Source: Strigamia acuminata
Taxonomy: Eukaryota > Arthropoda > Chilopoda > Geophilomorpha > Linotaeniidae
Length of the DNA stretch: 64,000 bases
Assembly: GCA_949358305.1 (NCBI GenBank)
Contig: OX442315.1
Span: forward strand, 32,886,427-32,950,426
Reading direction: 5' to 3'
Shown: positions 25,239 through 38,100 of the stretch, one piece after another
Numbering within the stretch: position 1 is the first letter of the stretch
How the letters are laid out: every line of letters starts with the position of its first letter
Program-made: the position numbers and the translations under genes
Notes under the pieces: generated by a model
The model's database searches: none
Seen by the model: the letters and a program-made list of their open reading frames with translations, nothing else
What the model was told of the DNA's origin: nothing

Positions 25239-28200
25239 TTTTATTATAAATTTTCAACACCTTTAATGAGCATTCAATGCACCTGATGGATTTTGGTTTA
25301 AGGATTGTGCGAATTCGATGCGAATTCGATGATTAACCGTATATGAACTGGAAGAGAATAAGTGTCGGGGAAGTTAGCATCCTACAACTCATCATTTTGT
25401 TCCTTTCGTCAATTTGGGAAAAGGGTGGATGGCGTTCTTTTCACCGTCAAACTTCCGATGGTGGCGACAAAGTGCGAGGAATGCGTCCCATTCTTCACTC
25501 TTCATTGACTCCGAGTCGCGTTGTCATGACAACGGCGACTTAGGGCTCTGTGTCGGCCCCATCATTTGGCCTCGTTGGAAACGTGCACTTTGAGCAATGG
25601 CTTGCCTGCAACTGCTTATCTGGAAATAAGCCACGTGCTTCTGGCTGAGGCTATTCATTTTTTCCTCTGTCGCTTTTTTTTTCTTTTTCTTTTTCTTCCA
25701 CAAGATAAATTTGCCAATGACACCATCTTCCTCCATCCCTACCCTTACACCTCCGTCCGGACGTGCGCAACGAGGTTGCACGAGCATCCGGGGAACATGC
25801 CCACCAATGCCATCCCGCTCTCCAAGACCGCGCATGCTCCAGATAAGAAAACCCGCTCCGGCTTGGACCTATGTGTAATATCCCTTTTTTTCTTTTATTC
25901 CCTTCAATTTTTTTTTATCCCGGTCGTCTATTCTTCAGATTGTGTCTTATTCTTTTCAGCTTTTATAAAAGTTATTCAAAGTAATTTCCTTTCATTTTCA
26001 TCTCTTTTTTTTAAATTTTTTTTTATTTATTCTGTTAAAGTGGCTGTTAAAATTGATTAGTTATCGATTTTAAAAATTAATTATGGTTAGTAAAAGCCAG
26101 AATTAAAAATGCTGAATTTCTGTACAATAAAAACGGTTCAAAAAATATATTTTACAATATATTGCATGCCAAAATGTTTGCATTTCGTGGAATTAAATAC
26201 ATTACATAATGTATTTCATAAATTATTACCATTTGCACACCAATAGCATGCAAAAATGGTTCCAAAATGCATTCTCGTGAAATCCAATGCGTTTCAAAAC
26301 ACATTATATAATGTAAATGTATTTTTTGAATCATATCCACACATGTTTTCAAGAATTTCTGGCCAAATTTAAAAATAAGAAAAACATAAAGAGCCCCAAA
26401 GCATAAATGTCATTTCATTTCTCCGTTTGTTTAGGGAGATTTAACTAGGTCTTCTTAGCATAGATAAATCTAATAGTGATTTATTTGCCCACACTTTTTC
26501 CTTCCTTCTTTTGTTTCCTAACGTCGTTTCCTATTTAACCCGTATAAGAGATGAATGATGGATAGTTTTGAAAGCCCAGCCGGGAATCCATCTTTCTTCG
26601 TCGCTCTTATATTTGATCGTCATCGCTCATAAGATTTTTAAGCTCCACCAAGTCTTCTGCAGTCTCAGCGACGCTGATTGTTTTTCCAAATATTAAACAT
26701 GAAACCAGAGGGTGATGATGAGGCGTATTTTTTTAAATCCTTCTTTTCTTATCTCCATTCGCTCTCCCCTCCCTCACATCCTATCGAAACACTTTTTTCA
26801 CACAGTATAAACATTTTTTTCCATTTTTTTTTTATCTATTTTGATTTTTTTCCATATAAAAGAATTGTCACACAAGAAATTCACAAGAAAAGAATAAAGA
26901 AGAAAAAAAAAATGGCCGCTCTGATGTTTTAAACAGTGCTTTATCTAAATGGAAGCGACCATTTTGACACGTTGTTATCTCCAAGAAATTTTTACTTTGT
27001 TGCTATTTTTTCTTCTTCTTCTTCTTTTTTCTTCGCTGCTTTAATGTAAAGGTGAAGTGCGAAACTTCACTTATGTGTATTTATCTTTGTTGCCGAGATG
27101 TCATCGTTCACAACATGCCTACACTCTTGAAATGAGTTGCTGCCACACTTCAAAAGGCCACTGGTATCATCCGCAAACTCACACATGAGGATGCTAGAAA
27201 TTTGCTACTCTTCTTCAGTCGCGGCCCAATTTTTCCTTCGCCTTTACGTCTGCAACATCTTGAAGAGGTCAGTTCGTAAAGATCGCCGTTTTTCAAGCAT
27301 TACTTGCGATTTTCCTCACGTCTTTGTTCATATTTTGTTCTTATCAAAGTAAATATGCTCGTGTACTACATACTAGAACATATAACGGCCATTTTTAATG
27401 TTTTCAAGGTTTTTGTGGCTAAGTTTGTGTCAATTTGGTGAGCAGACATGATACAGAGCGAGAGAATGATGAAGCATGAAAGAAATATATATATTTTTAA
27501 TATTTAAACATAAAAACGTAAGCAGCCGGTTTCACACACTTGACACTTAGCTATAACTTATCCATAGTGTGGGTTTTGATATGTGCGCATGCTCAGATCG
27601 CAGTGAACCACATCAAATGGAGGGTAACATGTCACAATGTTTGCGCATGCGTGCACAAAATCAAACGAATGCTAGCTGCCTCGCGAGATCGATGCTTCTT
27701 CTCCAGTTTCTTTCCTTTTTACTCTTTTTTCTGCACTCAATCCGTTGGGACTCGTCCCTTCGTCTGGCCTCGGCCTCATCCTTCACCCGCGCATCCAACA
27801 CTAGAAACCGTCATCTTTTGTACAAATATTTTTTCTTTTCTTTTCTAAGATGGACATTAAGGTGTCAGTAAATCTTCTATTTCTCCGCAAAAAAGAACAT
27901 CTTTTGCGCAAAATTCAACAAAAAAAACTTCAAACAAAAATTTTTTTTTTTAAATTTATAACTTCTACCCCTGGTGGTGAAATTTGCAATAAATGGAGTT
28001 TGAAGAATTATCCTCATTTTATACTGGATTTGTAGGACGCGAAGAACGTGACTTCTTTGGTGATGATTTTAAAAACCCAACTGATTTATTGCACGAAAAA
28101 AATGTCAAAAAAATCAAAGAAACAAAGATAAGTAAGATTCCTAGGGCCTAGGAATAGATTATATACACTCAAAGGTCAAATAAAGACACTAAATCACTAT

Positions 28201-30380
28201 AAAAAACCCTAAAACTCAGCAACATAAACTCAGAAACACAAATGGTGAATAAAACAAAACGAGATAAATTGACATTTCACAACTAGTGATAAAATTTAAC
28301 CAATTTTCTTTCAACTCTTACAATTTATTGGCTAAAACCAGTTGATATGAAAACGTTTAATGTCCAAAGCATTTCGTTTATTTTATTTCTTTACGATCTT
28401 TACGTTTCGTGGCGTTTTAAATCACATTTCGGTAAACCAATAAAACTAAACAAAAATGATGTTCGTTGGTCGACGTCGTTAATTTTGCTTAAATTTTCTT
28501 TTATTGCTATTGCCATCTTCTGTGCAACTGACACTTGTCAGTTCAAAGTTCCATTTATCTCCATTTTTAACGAACTTTTCTACTAATATTGCTAAACTGT
28601 GTGACGAAACGACATTTGTCAAACATGCCACGAGTCATTTTCATTTAATTTTAATTGAATGAAATCTGAGTGTTTTCGCAAGACCCATCTCATGTAACGA
28701 TTTGCTTAAAGGTGGTGCTAAATATTTATTAGATAAGTGTGAATTACCACTTGTTTTCTCAAATATAACAACGTTTAGCTCTTATTTTTACACGTTTACA
28801 TCTATTTTACACTCGTTTTAATTATTATTTATAATTATTTAAAAAAAAAAAATTTTTTCTAAAATTGATTTTTGAATCTATGTAAATTTCCAGCACTCAT
28901 TAACTTTACGATTTTCAAATTGTGACGTGAAGTAGAAACGGTTTGATAAAAAAAAAATTAATGGAGTTCTATAAAGTTTTCATATTTGTTGAAAAAGGGA
29001 TCCCATTGCAGTATGTTAGGAATGTTTTGAAATTAAATAAAGTCTAGCGGAGAAAATATAAAGGGTGAATGATTGACTGAATGATTTCATTACAGAGGGA
29101 GACAGCGAAAATTAAATATTAGATGGGAAAGTGAAAGATGAAAATGGTTGTGACACAAATCAACTGATGCACATTTTGTCGGAATTAATTTCATTTTAAA
29201 TTACTACCCAAAATTAATAAATAAATAAAAAAAACAAAAACAGTTTATTTAAAATAAAATAAAATAAAATTTTAAAATTTCAAACATGTTACATAAACAA
29301 AATAGTGGAAACTTTAAAAAATATTTTCCTCTAATATTATTTTGTTATAAACGCGAATCCTCGCTTGGCTGTTCCTTCATTAAAACATCGACCTCTCTTA
29401 CAGTTATGAGAGGCGAACACTAGGCAGAAGCGTTATATGGCTTCTCTCGTGTATCCATGGCAACGGATGCAGATAATGAAAGCGGCTGGCGTTGGTGGTA
29501 CCAGGAAGGGTGGACCACGAGCACACACAGTCTCGTTTCGTCAATGGACGTGACGTTGCGAAGGACCGGTAGTGGCGCTTTTTAATACCCAGCCACAATT
29601 TGTCAGCCGCTGCCTCAATAAAGTGCATCTTAGCAAGAAGATGGGAGAAAGGATGAAGATAGAATTCCCTCTCTTCCTTCCACCGTGTGATGCTTTTTCT
29701 CTTTCTTCATCCCACACGGAAATTGCCAAATGCATTGAAGACTCTTGTGAATGCGTTACAAGCGGAAGTTGTGGCTAAAAGACGAGACGTCATCATTATA
29801 TTTTCTGCACCAACTTGCTTTTTTGTGCCGCCCACGCCCAGTGTGGTTTCGGTTTGTTTCTTCTTTCTTTTTTATATCTGCGTTTGTGGATGATATAAAG
29901 GCGCCACTTAAAAGTGGTTTGCAGAGGGCACTTTGCGAAAAGGGCCTCGTATTTTTCCTTTTTTTATTTTATTTTATTTTTAAATGCAAATGAATAAATG
30001 GCCGAGCAAGGGAGTTGTGCTCTGCAGTCTGCACATGATGTGGTGCTTGATGGCGTATGTGTTATTAAGCAAAGAGTGAAATTTGAATTTGGTGTGTTTA
30101 ACATGGGAGTAAGTTACGTGAAGCGAGCAAGTGCCATCATAATTACCTTGTCAATTTAGCACGGTTTTCCTTCATGTATGAAACTGATGTTGTGGTTTAA
30201 AGTCTTTACCACGTTATCTCACCTAGTGCTGTGCAGGTAAGCCCGTTTTGCTTTCTCTGGCGGAGCTTTTTATTTCATTATTCTCATAACATTAATTTGC
30301 TGATTTCTTTAATAATAAATACCACAAGGAAATTGACTTTATTCCTTTAGTTGTTTCACAAATTATTGACGATTTAAAAT
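25239..30380. other. Non-coding between the two dispersed repeats
   Basis: Apart from the degenerate repeat at 26140-26350, this is A/T-rich sequence with T-runs and GC-richer islands around 25500-25850 and 27560-27830. The 164-codon plus-strand frame at 25566-26060 is largely Phe/Leu/Ser from a T-rich tract and shows no domain. Confidence 0.5.
26140..26350. repeat. Degenerate ~100-bp direct repeat with ATGCAA-type motifs
   Basis: Two successive stretches share the order GCATGC-AAAATG, TTTGCATT or ATGCATT, CGTGGAA or CGTGAAA, and ACATTAxATAATGTA. They look like an old tandem duplication. Several octamer-like ATGCAAAA/ATTTGCA words occur in it. Confidence 0.4.
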
Positions 30381-30648
30381 GTCAAATGTGACACTAGTTC
30401 TCAAGTTGCAAATGATGAGATGTCTAAAGTTCTAGTAACAAGTTGAAATCTTAACCGAAAAGTCGTAAATTTGAAGAAATTGCAAATGACACTTGATGCA
30501 TATTTAACTTAAAATGCTTAAGAAACGCAATACAATGAAATAAAAATATAATAAGTAAAAATCATTTTCAAAACAAAAAGCAATATTTTAAACACATTAA
30601 ATCAATGGATAAAACAAAATAAAAACTTGTAAAACCACACGATTTTCA
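30381..30648 (+). repeat. Dispersed direct repeat, copy 2
   Basis: Second copy of the block at 24987-25238, 5.4 kb downstream and in the same orientation, with scattered substitutions and a ~15-base length difference near its middle. Confidence 0.85.
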
Positions 30649-33159
30649 CATTTTAATTTCTTATTTGTTTATTTCTTTTTAATGCTCTCGATCGACGCAG
30701 TTCTCGCACTACAAACAAAAGACCAAACTAAAACAGCGCATGTTGTGTAAAGTATTGATTGATGGAGTTTAAGAAACATTCTGCTGAAGAGTTTAATTTA
30801 AAAGTTAGGGAACATGAGAGTATTTGTTAAATCCCTGACAAGATAAAAAGGAAAAGCAGTATCCACACAAAGTTGAATTAGATGAAGAAAGAAGGAAAGA
30901 AAAAGTGAGAGAGAGTTTGAGAGTGAGATGCTTTTCTAGTCGTTGTTGGCAGCTTGCCTTGGTCCTGTAAAGGAGAAGAGAGGGTTGTTGGGGAAGTGGC
31001 TTGATGCAGACATCATTCTCCCGAGGCGAAGTTGGTTGGTGTCGGATGGAAGCGTCTCAGAAGCAACATTTGGATGGCAGCTCCGTTTCCTGACGCGTCA
31101 AACCTATTTCCGTTATCGAAACTCCTCTTTATCGGTGTTGGACCGGTGTCTGTGACGTCATTCAGTACGCCTGTGACGTGGTTTGTATAGCTGCAACGAC
31201 TGCTCTATCTTTTGTATTGCTGAAAATGCGACTACTGGCATTCCCAGCGTAATTGGTTACTGTTTAATCGCTGTAAATGATTTGGATAATAATATAATAG
31301 AATGTAATACGGTTTAATGTAGACCAAACCTCGTAAAAGGCCGTTTCTGGATCAAATTTTGAGACGGACAATCAATGTTATGACTAAACCCATTTTGATG
31401 ATAAATGGTGCTTGTTCTTGATTACGTGATAGGATAAATCATTATCTTTGTAAATAGGCAGCAACACCATGTCCACTTATTCTTTCTACGAAACGAGAAT
31501 GATTGCTGACAATTTTATACGTTTTCTGTATAAACAAGTCGTAAACGGTGAACCCAGTGACCACCAAACACCAACTCAAACCTCACGCACACACACGACT
31601 CATTTGTCCACCATTTTTTCTTTCTTTCCCCCACTCCTTGCCCTCCTCTAAGCTCCAATCGCAATCCGAAAACGTGATGTGGTCATCTGAGAGTGAGTGG
31701 TTGCATCATTTATCTTTGTGCTCAAATGCGCGACACGCTAAATGAATTACACACCCATTTAGAAACTGTGTCGAAATTTTACAGATGGCCACTAAAAAAC
31801 CTACAGCGTTGGACCTCGTAAACCATAAAGAAAAGAAAAATTCACATTTTACGACTTTTTCTTCATGATAATGCCATATATAAATAAATAAAATATATAC
31901 GGCGATATTTATATAATTTATTAATACGATATGTGGTGGTTATGGTCAATTTTTTAAGATGAAACTATAAAAAAAAATAAATAAGAAGGCTGGAATTGTC
32001 ACTGAATCCGCCGTAAATCTAAGTGAAAACAGCCGTGACAGAAATCGTGGGTATCGAGGATGAAGGTGCGGATAACAGCTCGCACAGACAAATTGTTGTT
32101 GAAGGGTGCATGCGTGCGTATGAGGAGTTTAGTTTGTCTTTGCGCGCTGAGCGACGCAGAAGGAAAGAAAGAAAGCCAAAACCCCAAATGCAAGTGTCTC
32201 GTTTCTGCTCCTCGTGTGAAAAGTGAAGCCAACGGGCTTGAATTATGTTGCAATCTGGAATTTAAATGCGCGATTGATTTTTTTTTCTCTCTTGCTTTTG
32301 TCCTATGTTTAAGCAGTTCGCCATTTTGTTGCTCTTTTTAATTTCCCGTTTATTTATTAAATTGAATCACTGCAAATGAATAAATAGAGATAAATATTTC
32401 AGCAATCTAATTAAGAGTGGCGTTTGAAAAACACCTTTATGAATTATAAACGAACCACTTTATAATCATATTTATTATTAACTAACATATTTAATTATTA
32501 TTTATATATATACTAAACGTCATATTACCACGAGTGTTGCTGTATTTTATGCGTGGTGCGTTAAATTTAAATTTAAAAATGTTTAAAAATATTGTTTTGA
32601 AGTATTCATGATTGCGCCTAAAATGTTTTAACTTATAAACTAGGTGTAATTTATTTCAATTTCCACGTTTAATTGTAACAAGTATTTATTTGTAAGTTCA
32701 AAGAAATAACCTTTAAGGCCTTCATCAAGTGAATGTGGTGCAATCGTGATGGTCAGTGAATGGGGTGGTGCTGACCTAGTAAATGACCTTTCTCTCCTTT
32801 GTTTGATGTAGTTAACATCATCTGCCTGCCTCGTCTTCGTCTCTCGTTGCTCTCTTTCCTGGACTAACACTCAACTTAATGATTTTGTAGTTAGGAGATG
32901 AAGTTACCAATGTGGTTGCACTTTCAATTACATCAAAAACGGTTCACACTTTAGCCAAGTTTAATTTCATTATCATTTTCAAGCACTCCAAAATGAACAT
33001 CAAATATATGTTCTATTCTCAAAATCTTGAATTAATTAAAACCAAAACAATCTCCAGTGGTTTGTTTTACCTGGGTTTTAGTTCCGTACCAAGTTGGATG
33101 CTATTTCTAAAATGCAACTTATTACTGAAAAAAAATATTCTTTGCTTACCCAGAAAACC
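30649..33159. other. Non-coding, no gene recognised
   Basis: GC-richer patches at 30940-31250 and 32000-32340 alternate with A/T-rich sequence. Overlapping open frames on both strands at 31999-32340 carry no recognisable motif. Confidence 0.5.
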
Positions 33160-33320
33160 AAGTTGTAACTATTAAAAACGAGCTAAAAACCATTAAAAAC
33201 AAGCTGAAACTATTAAAACCTAGCTAAAACTGTCACTTTATACCAAGCTACAATCATTAAAAACACGCTAAACAACTTAAAGCCATGCTAAAACCATTAA
33301 TTTTCGAATACAACTACAAA
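33160..33320. repeat. Degenerate ~24-bp minisatellite
   Basis: Variants of AGCTAAAACCATTAAAAAC recur about six times with drifted spacing, just upstream on the map of the LINE relic. Non-coding. Confidence 0.6.
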
Positions 33321-33390
33321 CTATTAAAGTAATAACACTAATATTGATAAATAAATGTTTAATACTCAACACAAAGATTGAGGGGATGCC

Positions 33391-33995
33391 CCTCAACAGC
33401 GATACCAGGAGGGACACCCCACATACAAAGTAAGACAAAAATATATAAAACGTAATACGTAATCAGGAAGCATCACTGTGTTCGCCAAACATAAATTTAT
33501 ATCTCGCAGAGAACGAGAAAACATATCTCCCCCAGACAAGTAACAGTTACAACAGTCCACGATGCGGCCCATTGGCGATCGAATATCACCAGCAACAAAA
33601 AGGTGAACAACGAAACGAGTAGGACGTAAGGAATAAAGTCTCAGGCAAAAGAGCATCAGAATGTCAGGGGCATACAAGAAAAAGAGGCCCCTAAAAATAC
33701 AACACGCGAAGGCACAGTCTGCCCAAGAACGGTAGGAAACAACCGCGCCCAGAAAACGCTGTAAAATATTCCAGGCAAAACGTCGCTGGACCCCTTCAAA
33801 CGAAGAAGCAAATAAGGGGCACAGCCACACCAAAACAGACTAGCGAGACTTAACCAAAAGAATGAAAAGAAGACGCAAAGGAAGAAAGAATTAAAAGAAA
33901 AAGAAAGCCGATAGATAATACCCAAAAACCTGGCACAGCGTGCAATAACTCCAGCAACATAAAGGCTAAAAGTCAAACCATCATCCACAATAACA
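33391..33995 (-). pseudogene. Degenerate LINE (non-LTR retrotransposon) reverse-transcriptase fragment
   Basis: Read on the minus strand from 33995, the translation begins YLGVIVDDGLTFSLYVAGVI and continues CARFLGIIYRL. This matches the block after the catalytic palm of LINE reverse transcriptases (YLGV..D..L.F..H......+....LG...R). Further on, LASLFWCGCAPYL and, one frameshift away, FEGVQRRFAWNI correspond to the L.P.L.YG...W.P and L+.VQ+R.... blocks of the RT C-terminus in CR1/Jockey/I-type elements. The catalytic FADD region and everything 5' of it are absent; the break falls at the AAT microsatellite. At least one frameshift is needed to join the blocks. It is a dead, 5'-truncated copy. 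Confidence 0.6.
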
Positions 33996-33997
33996 CC

Positions 33998-34019
33998 CAG
34001 ATAATAATAATAATAAAAA

Positions 34020-34050
<31 letters not shown>

Positions 34051-34073
34051 AATGATAATAATAATGATAAAAA

Positions 34074-34105
<32 letters not shown>

Positions 34106-34138
34106 ATAATAATAATGATAAAAATAATAATAATAATA
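33998..34138. repeat. AAT/ATT microsatellite with AAAAT and GATAAT variants
   Basis: About 140 bases of imperfect AAT units, interrupted by AAAAT and AATGAT variants, on the plus strand. The array abuts the 5' side of the LINE relic at 33391-33995. Read on the minus strand it gives runs of Tyr or Leu codons, so long open frames here are artefacts. Confidence 0.9.
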
Positions 34139-34727
34139 CGAGTCTTTGTTGTCCTTGAGAGTCGACAACGTGATGGACACGGTCGGTCGATTCATCACTA
34201 CGGTGCACACCACACCAGACTCTTGTTCCGGAATCCCCATCCAAGAGTTGCCTAGCAACGAGCGCATCCTCGGTTGTTGGCACGAAGCGAAGGGGGTGGT
34301 CATCTGGCGCCTTTATTGCTCGCGCTTTGGGATTAAATGACCACATCGGACCCAACAACGTAGCTTTAAAATTGGTGGCGGGAAATTTCACAACCATCAC
34401 GCCCTTTTCCCCACCTTCTCTCACGGCCGGAAAGCATCGTAAGTTACTCCCTTTGTCGTCAGTGTCAACGGGTTAACGGTGTGTCACCCTCGGGTTTTGC
34501 TCTGCGTACTGTGTAAAGAGGCGACGAGAGGGCAACAGCTGAGAATGAGAGACAGTTAGGGTAAGGAGGACGGGAAGAGGGAGACATGATTTTAACGAGT
34601 GGCGCGAGCAGTTTCATGAGCCTGGTCGACTCTAACTTGCTTTACAACAGACGAAAGGGGCGGTCACTCTCGCTGGGTCAGCAAGGAAAGGGGGTCGTTC
34701 GATAGCAGATTAACACTCGTCGTCTCA

Positions 34728-34734
34728 TATAAAT
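34728..34734 (+). promoter_or_regulatory. Candidate TATA box (TATAAAT)
   Basis: TATAAAT follows about 350 bases of GC-richer sequence and precedes a CCCAGTGCC initiator-like stretch by about 15-20 bases. It lies upstream of the possible small spliced ORF at 34898-35158. The motif alone is weak evidence. Confidence 0.25.
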
Positions 34735-34897
34735 TCGGATTTTGCTCCCAGTGCCACTTCAAATACAGTGCCGTGTGTGTGTGTGTGACTTGATCAAAAT
34801 CTCTTCTTTTACCAACTTATTTTTTCCTTTCTTTTCTTCTTTTCTATATTTTTATTTTAAACTGACACGTTTTTTCCCTTCTTCTATGTATTTACAG

Positions 34898-35158
34898 TGC
34901 GAATTAATGAAGATCTATCGAAGCTAGTCCATCAGGCACCAATGATGAAGCAGTTTTTACATCGTCGAGTCGTGAGTTTACATCTTTTGCTTATTCATCT
35001 CATCATCTCTGAAGGAAGAAAAAAATGATGTCTAAGGTAAAAATAAAAAATTCACATCTGGCAACGTGTGGATCCACAATCGATTTCAGGCTGTGATTGT
35101 CCAAACGCAATTCTTGTGTAATGGACAGCAAGAACTGTGTATGGACATCAATGCTTGA
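34898..35158 (+). CDS. Possible small two-exon ORF (3' part), unverified
   Basis: A pyrimidine tract and ATTTACAG precede a 74-nt open segment (34898-34971), which ends at a strong donor, GTGAGT. A second segment after CGATTTCAG (35090-35158) joins in frame and ends at TGA. The joined frame reads RINEDLSKLVHQ, MMKQFLHRR, VAVIVQTQF and ends MDINA. I recognise no family. The first coding exon, if any, would lie near 34740-34800 behind a TATAAAT, but no clear donor is visible there. Both pieces are short enough to be open by chance. Confidence 0.18.
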
Positions 35159-38100
35159 AATAAGAAGGCAGCGATCGACTTCATTAAGAAGATTTATTGA
35201 TTTTTTTTTCTTTTTTCTCCAATTATTTGCATTTTTTCACGTTAATTGGCGATGTTGTTTGCTCAAACTGTCAAATTGTCATTTCCATCGATGTATTTCA
35301 GCCAAAATCCTTATTATTCCCCAATAAAAACCAAACACTTTTGTTTTTAACTTTAAAAAGAAAGCATTTACTGCTGCCGTATCACCAATTTCTTCTTTTT
35401 ATTTGTAGTTAGGTAAGCGGATACATTTTCGTTAGAGTTGGAAACGTGTAATTCAAGCTTAAATGTCACAGTACAAAAAAAAATCTTATTTGCTCCTCTT
35501 TAAGCAATAGTTTCTTTATTTAAAAAAATAAAAAAATAAAATCCAAGCTACAAAATCAATTAATTTTAACGCCAGAAAATAAAACAACCCACTAATTAAT
35601 AAACAAAATGTGAGCCAAAATCTAATTTATTTAATAACTTTTTAACGGTACAAGGAAAAAAAGATATAAAAAGTTGATTTTCATGCAAATCCGTATTTAA
35701 ACGAGCATTTCCAATGAAGATTTAACAATTTTCCTCTTAACTATCCATCTATTTTTCTTCATTTTCTGATAAGGGTTTTATTAAGCTCGGTTTCGACGCG
35801 AGATGAAACTGGGGATTGCAGCGCTGGATAAAGGAAGGCGCTTATGAAAACCACATTGGAGAATCCAGCAACGCTCAACTCAGCTTCATTTGTCATAATC
35901 GCGGCTTAATCCTCCGGCAGAGCATCTTCCATATCCCGCAGGTACCATATAAATGGATCCGTCTATCAGCATCTCCTTTTACCTTCTCTCCAGGGGGCTG
36001 ATTTGTGACTATCCTCCTGTTCCTCTTATTTTATCTCACCTTATCTGTCGTCGCTTGGGATCGAAGATAAAGTTCTTCGCCCACTTAGAGCATTTACAGA
36101 CCAGCAGAAAAGCCTACCCTCGCTGGAGAGAGAAGTATTACATGCGAATGGCGGGAATCTTGTTTCGCTTACGTCATCAACTCGCTGCGTTTTTTTTTCT
36201 TCCTTTTCCTCTCTTTTTTTCTTCTTCTTCCAATTCTACGGTCTTGAAAAATCCCCGAATGCTGTATCAGCAAAGTCGGTCGAGAAGAAAGTGGAATCTC
36301 CACCGAGGTCTCGAGTTGGACTCGAATTTATTAATATCGAGGAGTTGTTTCCGTCGCGTTAATGACTCGTTTGGTCAATGCGAACGTGAATAGAATTTGG
36401 TGATTATTAAGACCAATTTCGAGGGAAGGAATTGAATTATAGCCATCATCTCTTGATGAGGGAGGGAGTGTAGTTTGCCTTTTTCGTGCGGATTTCCTCG
36501 CTTTCATTCGTCTTGGGATCGCTGGTTATAATCATGTGATTTATTGTTGTCACTTGGCTTCATCACTCTGCAGTTTATTAGCTGGGGCGCTCTCGCGAGA
36601 AATAACTTGTTGCATTATCATCTTGGTTGTCATAACAACTTGGAAAATTGTATTATTGAAAGCAATGGATCAAGTTGCTGGTTATTGTGCCAATTTTAAA
36701 ATAAAAAATAGGTTTGGATCGATATTTTTTTATTTATTTAAGTTTTTATTACGTTAATAAACTGATGAAAAAGAAAAGGAGTGTATAGTAATTCAATTTT
36801 CTTTAGACAATTGGGTTTAGCTTGTTTAGTGTTAGTTTTCATGTTTTTTTACTGTTGTTCTCGTGGTTTTTGTTTTAAAAAAATGTTTTTAGTATGTTTT
36901 AAAAGTCTGAGAACTGTCTAAAAACTATAAGCGCCGTAGTGACATTTTGAATGTTGGGTGTTGGTTTTTAAAACTAAATTCAAAATGGCATCACCCAAAT
37001 CACAGAGAAGCAAAACTACATTTAGACCCAGCGCAGTAAAATGTAAAAACCACCCAACACGTAAATAGAAGAGAAGAAACTTGCAATGCTAAGCAGAAAT
37101 ACCCTCGACCACAATCACGTAAGTTACAAACTGAAAACAGTCAAATTTTCAAATCTTTTACTATAACAACTGATGGACTGAACCTTAAACAATCTTTTTA
37201 GTCGTTTAGCACATGGATTTACTTGATAAAAACACTAGTTAATAGCAAATAAAATAGCGAAACAGTTTCATGCTAATCAGGTTCCATAGTGCTGTTTATT
37301 TTCTGCCAATTTCTTTTTCAAAGATAAATTTTAAACCAAATAAAACACATTTCTTAATGTAATTTCATTTCATCTTTAAGAAAATTTATCACGTCTAGTC
37401 TACATACAAGTCCTATTATCTTTCTTTTCTTCAAAAACAAAATTCTAAGGTCAAGTAAAAACACTTAACCAAAATAAAAAATAAATTATTTACAAGTTTA
37501 CTATAATAATTATGAAACAAACAATTAAAAAAAAAATTAAAGCAAAAAAATTTAAATTTAAATTTATTTAGACTGCATCTGCATGTGCATCTGCATGCGA
37601 AACGAGACGAGACGAGACAGAGACAGCAAAAGTTCAACCCAAGATCAAACGGAAACAAGCGAAATTAATGAAGTATACAAGCCAGAGATTGCAAAGTACA
37701 ATTAATTTTGCGCAACTCGCTGTCCTACAGAGATTCTACGTGAGATTCCAACTCAGATATTAGCAAATGTATTAAAGTGATGTCACTTAAACACGGCACT
37801 TAAGCCGAGATTGCTCGATCGTCATCTGAGAAACGCTATTCCTCTTGCTAATCCCAGTTCATTGTCAATAGACAAGCTCCGTTGCCTTTATTTTACGACG
37901 AGCTACTGGCACGGCCACATGCGCGGTAGTAAAGCGCGGCCGGATTGTGCAATTAGGGAAATGACGCGCATCTCTAGCGAATGCATCGTCCTCTCGTTAC
38001 TCCCTATGGACGATGAATTGGCTACGGAAGCTTCATCTTGCCCACTTTCTCCGCCCTCCTTCAGCCTCCTTGCCTGACCATGACCACGGACCTAATCCAG

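Noticed and set aside
25566-26060. 164-codon plus-strand frame, the second longest listed
   Set aside because: Phe/Leu/Ser-rich from T-runs, with no recognisable motif and no codon-like pattern.
33981-34424. 147-codon minus-strand frame with long Leu runs
   Set aside because: It is translation of the AAT/TTA microsatellite; the flanks do not form a domain in that frame.
35953-36393. 146-codon plus-strand frame
   Set aside because: Contains a T-rich low-complexity run and no family resemblance; neighbouring splice signals do not extend it.
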